Of a DNA stretch of 64,000 nt, positions 61,431-64,000 are shown in pieces. The notes under the pieces were generated by a model. It had not been told where the DNA came from, made no database searches, and saw only the letters and a program-made list of their open reading frames with translations. The translations under genes were made by a program, and so were the position numbers. Source of the stretch: Gracilibacter sp. BRH_c7a. GTDB taxonomy: Bacteria > Bacillota > Desulfitobacteriia > Desulfitobacteriales > Syntrophobotulaceae. The stretch's first letter is position 1. Every line of letters starts with the position of its first letter. The stretch is taken from the NCBI GenBank assembly GCA_001516055.1, contig LOEZ01000053.1, positions 87,312 through 151,311 of the forward strand. The letters are read 5' to 3'.

Positions 61431-62060
61431 TTACCGTTCTTTTTTGCATTTTACAATAATAAATTTTTCTGGAGGTTTATCTTTCATATTCTTATGGGGT
61501 TCATCAATTTCCGAGAATTCTATTAATCCATATTTTTCAAATTCCTTTTTCACTGAATCAGAATCATGGAAAAATATTCTTACGCCCTTCATGGTTTCAA
61601 ATCGATCTCTACTCAGCTGTTTACCTCTGCCAAACATTGAAGCTTTCTTGGAAACAGTTGTGAAAATCATATAGCCGTTTGGTTTTAACTGATTATAGCA
61701 GTCTTTAACAAACTTTCTTCTCTCGCGATTATTCAATAAATGAATAAGGCCATAACAAAATATACCGTCATAAAGTTTGTTATCAAATGGCATGTCAGTT
61801 ACTGAACCATGATAGATTGTAAAATCAAGCCCATTCTTTCTTGCCAAATCGATTGCTGTTTGCGAAATCTCAATACCTGTTACCTTAATTCCATTGTCGC
61901 AAAAAATCTTAGCATTTCTGCCGTATCCAATACCCGGTATCAATATGTCCTTGACTTTCTTTTCCACGAAGAAGTCCTTTGTCAAGATTGCGGAATCTGA
62001 AGGTTCAAATCCCCACATCGTTTGCTTTTCTATAAAACTTGATTCCCAGAATTCTGTCAT
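61431..62060 (-). CDS. Class I SAM-dependent methyltransferase, TehB/thiopurine-like (cassette gene)
   Basis: A 209-aa Rossmann methyltransferase. Motif I is ILIPGIGYGRNAKIFCDNG, acidic loop IEISQTAIDLA, motif near DGIFCYGLIHLL. The N-terminus WESSFIEKQTMWGFEPSDSA is typical of thiopurine- or tellurite-resistance-type methyltransferases (W..RF...WGFxP), which act on small electrophiles or chalcogens. The start at MTEFWE (62060) has AAGGAG; the earlier in-frame Met would read through the GC hairpin at 62131. It is the only gene of the cassette between sites F and G. Confidence 0.83.
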   Translation of the reverse strand: MTEFWESSFIEKQTMWGFEPSDSAILTKDFFVEKKVKDILIPGIGYGRNAKIFCDNGIKVTGIEISQTAIDLARKNGLDFTIYHGSVTDMPFDNKLYDGIFCYGLIHLLNNRERRKFVKDCYNQLKPNGYMIFTTVSKKASMFGRGKQLSRDRFETMKGVRIFFHDSDSVKKEFEKYGLIEFSEIDEPHKNMKDKPPEKFIIVKCKKER

Positions 62061-62130
62061 ATCTGTAGCTCCTTTTATGTTTGATTTTGATATGATATTA
62101 CTGCGAAGTAATACTCGAAGTTCTTTCGTC

Positions 62131-62148
62131 CGCGCCAAGGATGGCGCG
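62131..62148. repeat. GC hairpin with AAGGAT loop
   Basis: CGCGCC-AAGGAT-GGCGCG, upstream of the methyltransferase start, 19 bp from site G. Fourth member of the A-N-GGA-Y hairpin group. Confidence 0.7.
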
Positions 62149-62166
62149 TCCTATGCACGATATGTC

Positions 62167-62242
62167 GTAGAACGTCCCGAGTGTTTACGACGCGCCCCAA
62201 CCACATTCATATTGGCAAAGTGTCGTAAACACTCTGTTAGGC
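62167..62242. repeat. attC-like site G
   Basis: Left core GTAGAAC; perfect 13-bp arms GAGTGTTTACGAC / GTCGTAAACACTC; interior with CCAACCACATTCATATTGG forming an inner hairpin; right core GTTAGGC (perfect GTTRRRY). It begins 28 bp past the stop of the lipoprotein gene on the minus strand. Confidence 0.8.
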
Positions 62243-62269
62243 GATGGATTCGGTTCCCCAAATCTGTTC

Positions 62270-62815
62270 TTATTCAAAATAAAACCTATTTGGGATATCG
62301 TTTAAAGAACGAAATAGTTTTCCCCAATCCTCTGAAAATTTTCTAGCATCTTCCTTGTTAGTAGAAGAAGTAATCGTTGGTATCGGAACAGTAATCGGGG
62401 TAATACAAAAATATACTAGATTATTTCTTCTACCTAGGATATCTTGTTTGGGTTTGCTTGATGGTTCAGCGTTAGCCCTCTTAAACTCTTCTTCGGTCAT
62501 AACCATGATTGCAAAAATCTCCGGCTCATAATCAGGCCATCCGCCTGTATAAACAAATGAAATTCTATTATCTTTCTGAATTACTCTATAATTACCTTTC
62601 CACAGCACTGGTATATCAAATGAAAAATTATATTCTTCATTCTTATATGTCTCAAGAACATCCACCTTCTCACTAGTGCCTTCTGTGATGGGGATCGTAG
62701 ATTTATCTGGCTTATCATTCTGATCTCCTGTACTAACCGACTGACTGGAGCATCCTGTAATAATTAAGCTGAAAATTATTACTGAAAACAATAATCGTTT
62801 CCCATTTAAGACCAT
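62270..62815 (-). CDS. Lipoprotein of unknown function (cassette gene)
   Basis: A 181-aa exported lipoprotein: signal MVLNGKRLLFSVIIFSLIITGC with lipobox ITGC (Cys22), a Ser/Asp/Lys-rich linker, then a domain YNFSFDIPVLWKGNYRVIQK ... EIFAIMVMTEEEFKRANAEP that resembles PsbP/DUF-type surface lipoproteins of Firmicutes. Start at 62815; a longer frame to 62989 would run through attC-like site H and is rejected. Function unknown. Confidence 0.78.
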   Translation of the reverse strand: MVLNGKRLLFSVIIFSLIITGCSSQSVSTGDQNDKPDKSTIPITEGTSEKVDVLETYKNEEYNFSFDIPVLWKGNYRVIQKDNRISFVYTGGWPDYEPEIFAIMVMTEEEFKRANAEPSSKPKQDILGRRNNLVYFCITPITVPIPTITSSTNKEDARKFSEDWGKLFRSLNDIPNRFYFE

Positions 62816-62842
62816 CAAAACCACCTCAATACCGAATCTTTC

Positions 62843-62919
62843 GCCTAACGTCCCGTGAATTCCCGAAGTCTGGTTACTGAATTCATATTCTCTCAGATTT
62901 TGGGAATTCACTGTTAGCT
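62843..62919. repeat. attC-like site H
   Basis: Left core GCCTAAC (perfect RYYYAAC); arms GTGAATTCCCGAAGTCTG and CAGATTTTGGGAATTCAC (18 bp, two G-T wobbles); interior GTTACTGAATTCATATTCTCT; right core GTTAGCT. The best-formed site of the set. Confidence 0.82.
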
Positions 62920-62957
62920 GATGTGGCGTGCCCGTGAGTATTACTGATAATAATCTC

Positions 62958-63487
62958 TTAAAAGAAATACCATAAATAGAAAATCCCAAAGTACATTGAA
63001 ATAAATATTATTGAAATTATTATGACTCTGGTAACAAGATTAATTCTTGAAACTGATCCCAGTTCAAACTTCTGAAGTGTTTCCGTACGATAAGATAACC
63101 AAATAATTATTCCATAAACTATCATCATAAAAATCCCTAGCCAAGTTTTAAAGTTCATACTAAGTTCAGGGATTTGAATATCTTTAATATCGAAAAAAGT
63201 ATAAGTTGATTGTCCAAAAATAATTAGAATTAAGCCAACACTAGCAAATATAAATTCTTTTGCAAAGAGAATTGTAAATAAACTAGTTATCCCATACCAT
63301 CCTGCTTTTTCAGATTTGAAGAATAATACCCCCCAATAGACACATATTCCATAAATTACAAAGATACAAATATTTCTGGATATAAGAACAATTCAATTCC
63401 GCCAAACAACGCGGTAAAAAATGTCATAATAAATTTGAATCCAGAATATATGATTTGCAATACAACAAAAGCGTATAAATAATTCAT
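62958..63487 (-). pseudogene. Polytopic membrane protein, frameshifted (cassette gene)
   Basis: Start ATG at 63487 (MNYLYAFVVLQIIYSGFKFI) runs about 40 codons. Coding continues in another frame from about 63372 (NICIFVIYGICVYWGVLFFK ... WYGITSLFTILFAKEFIFAS ... MNFKTWLGIFMMIVYGIIIW) to the stop at 62958. A single indel would restore a ~176-aa protein with five to six membrane spans. The 3' end is 39 bp from site H. It may be a sequencing indel or a decayed cassette gene. Confidence 0.6.
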
Positions 63488-63561
63488 TCTATTCCCCTTT
63501 TCAGAATGAAAATTGCCCTTAATAATTTATGCTAGTAAAGCTACTTATACTACGCCATTTC

Positions 63562-63636
63562 AGCTAACGGTTGGGTGTTACCGTAGCGTCCCAACCACAT
63601 TCATCTTGACTAAGTTACGGTAACACCTTGTTATCT
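63562..63636. repeat. attC-like site I
   Basis: Left core AGCTAAC; arms GGTGTTACCGTA / TACGGTAACACC (12 bp perfect); interior GTCCCAACCACATTCATCTT then GACTAAGT; right core GTTATCT. Confidence 0.78.
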
Positions 63637-63709
63637 GCTGCCCGTCAGAAATACCCTAACAAAGCCCCAAAATGCAATTAGACTATTTTGGATCATGAGC
63701 TGATGGTAA

Positions 63710-64000
63710 TTAAACTAATACTTTAAAACGGCATTCACTATCTCCAGCAAGAATGGTTTTCTCCATTAAAACTTTTACATCTTTACCTAAGCCGAGTTTA
63801 AATTTCTTTTTAATATTTCCTTGTGTACAATAGCAAAGAGTTTTCGAAGCTTCGTTAATATCTTCGTTAATTAATGGACAGTAGCATTTATCAAAGACAA
63901 CATAAATATTATTATCTTCAATTTTAACTCGCCATTTCTGAGATAATTGCTTTATGAATTCAACCTCATCTTTAGATTCCTTCTTAATATCTAATAACCT
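63710..64000 (-). CDS. Cysteine-motif protein (DUF6144-like), 5' end beyond window (cassette gene)
   Basis: Ninety-six codons open to the right edge, stop at 63710. It contains FDKCYCPLINEDINEASKTL followed by CYCTQGNIKKKFKLGLGKDV and ends ILAGDSECRFKVLV. The C-x-CP ... CxCxQG ... CRF pattern is that of small cytosolic proteins annotated as DUF6144 or V4R/heme-NO-like relatives, which may bind metal or heme. Assignment tentative. It ends 74 bp from site I and is the cassette gene for that site. Confidence 0.6.
   Translation of the reverse strand, partial: RLLDIKKESKDEVEFIKQLSQKWRVKIEDNNIYVVFDKCYCPLINEDINEASKTLCYCTQGNIKKKFKLGLGKDVKVLMEKTILAGDSECRFKVLV

Larger units (their letters stand above)
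53468..64000 (-). mobile_element. Integron-like gene-cassette array (attC-flanked cassettes), continues beyond the window
   Basis: At least eight sites between 54.5 and 63.6 kb share one plan: a left box ending in AAC (e.g. GCCTAAC, AGCTAAC, AGTTAAC, ATATAAC), a 12-18 bp imperfect stem, an interior with ACATTCATATT or a close variant, the second arm, and a right box beginning GTT (e.g. GTTAGGC, GTTATGC, GTTAGCT, GTTATCT). This is the RYYYAAC ... GTTRRRY layout of attC. Sites are 0.7-1.2 kb apart (except where IS110 intervenes) with one gene or gene pair each. Minus-strand genes end right next to a site at their 3' side, as cassettes do. No integrase is present in the window; with this polarity it should lie to the right of 64 kb, or the array is a CALIN. 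Direct family proof needs covariance search. Confidence 0.72.

Noticed and set aside
61990..62010. GGTTCAAATCC resembling a tRNA T-arm
   Set aside because: It lies within the methyltransferase coding frame with no tRNA fold around it.
62816..62989. N-terminal extension of the cassette lipoprotein
   Set aside because: It would be coded by attC-like site H; a lipoprotein signal begins at the Met at 62815.
53468..63636. Explaining the palindromes as REP/MITE elements
   Set aside because: Arm sequences differ from site to site while core boxes and fold are constant, and each site marks a gene end; cassettes explain this better. A search could still overturn it.

Overview
The window looks like chromosome from a low-GC, anaerobic, Gram-positive bacterium of the Clostridia, most plausibly a Peptococcaceae/Desulfitobacteriaceae-like or syntrophic lineage. 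The support is strong GGAGG-type ribosome sites, a five-polypeptide ferredoxin-rich glutamate synthase, type III glutamine synthetase, glutamate 2,3-aminomutase, a c-di-GMP-I riboswitch of clostridial type, many radical-SAM enzymes, and an AprA/fumarate-reductase-like flavoprotein with a ferredoxin partner. Species assignment is inference. No rRNA, tRNA or CRISPR was seen.

Region 1 (1-14.8 kb) is mainly catabolic and transport. It holds the flavoprotein (cut by the left edge) with its ferredoxin, a histidine-rich LVIVD beta-propeller protein, a TRAP transporter (DctM-DctP-DctQ), lipoate-protein ligase, a nitrilase followed by an orphan ABC binding protein, citrate synthase, a HAD phosphatase and a tandem pair of half-size permeases. 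An exact 12-bp palindrome (ATAATCGATTAT) lies upstream of the flavoprotein/LVIVD divergent pair and twice upstream of the TRAP operon, which suggests one regulon.

Region 2 (15-37 kb) is nitrogen assimilation and glutamate metabolism. It holds split glutamate synthase, divergent GdhA, Alr, Nnr, AcpS, an orphan LytS-like kinase, a GntR-RCK_C regulator resembling c-di-AMP-binding BusR, a divergent aminomutase whose substrate-pocket residues (K340, N377) mark it as glutamate 2,3-aminomutase (beta-glutamate osmolyte synthesis), AmtB, the AmmeMemoRadiSam pair and GlnN. A second exact 12-mer (AATATTGTATAC) sits upstream of gltB/gdhA, amtB and glnN. The amtB and glnN leaders both carry a small hairpin with an AAAGAK hexaloop just before a second strong hairpin, as in ANTAR antitermination.

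Region 3 (37-50 kb) holds a DUF2179-type membrane protein, an MntR-like regulator, a c-di-GMP-I riboswitch plus terminator in front of a 70-aa HMA metal chaperone, and a series of small stand-alone genes (hydrolase, zinc ribbon, TSUP exporter, GNATs, AraC, AAA ATPase, pentapeptide repeat protein, TetR, CPBP protease).

Region 4 (about 46.8-64 kb) is accessory. From 53.5 kb to the right edge, nine or more palindromic sites with integron attC architecture (left box ending AAC, right box beginning GTT, 12-18 bp imperfect stem, conserved ATTCATAT-like loop) separate single-gene cassettes. The cassettes are mostly on the minus strand with a site just past each stop codon. They encode an HTH/membrane pair, thioesterase, AlaX-type editing protein, DUF4386-like membrane protein, methyltransferase, lipoprotein, membrane protein and a cysteine-motif protein, plus toxin-antitoxin cassettes in the opposite orientation. 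An IS110 relic breaks one site and an intact IS110 element lies in the array. Leftwards the array decays into attC relics, an IS3 relic, group II intron reverse-transcriptase relics and toxin fragments. No integrase is inside the window; if one exists it should lie beyond 64 kb. An integron-like cassette array in a Gram-positive anaerobe is the most unusual item here.
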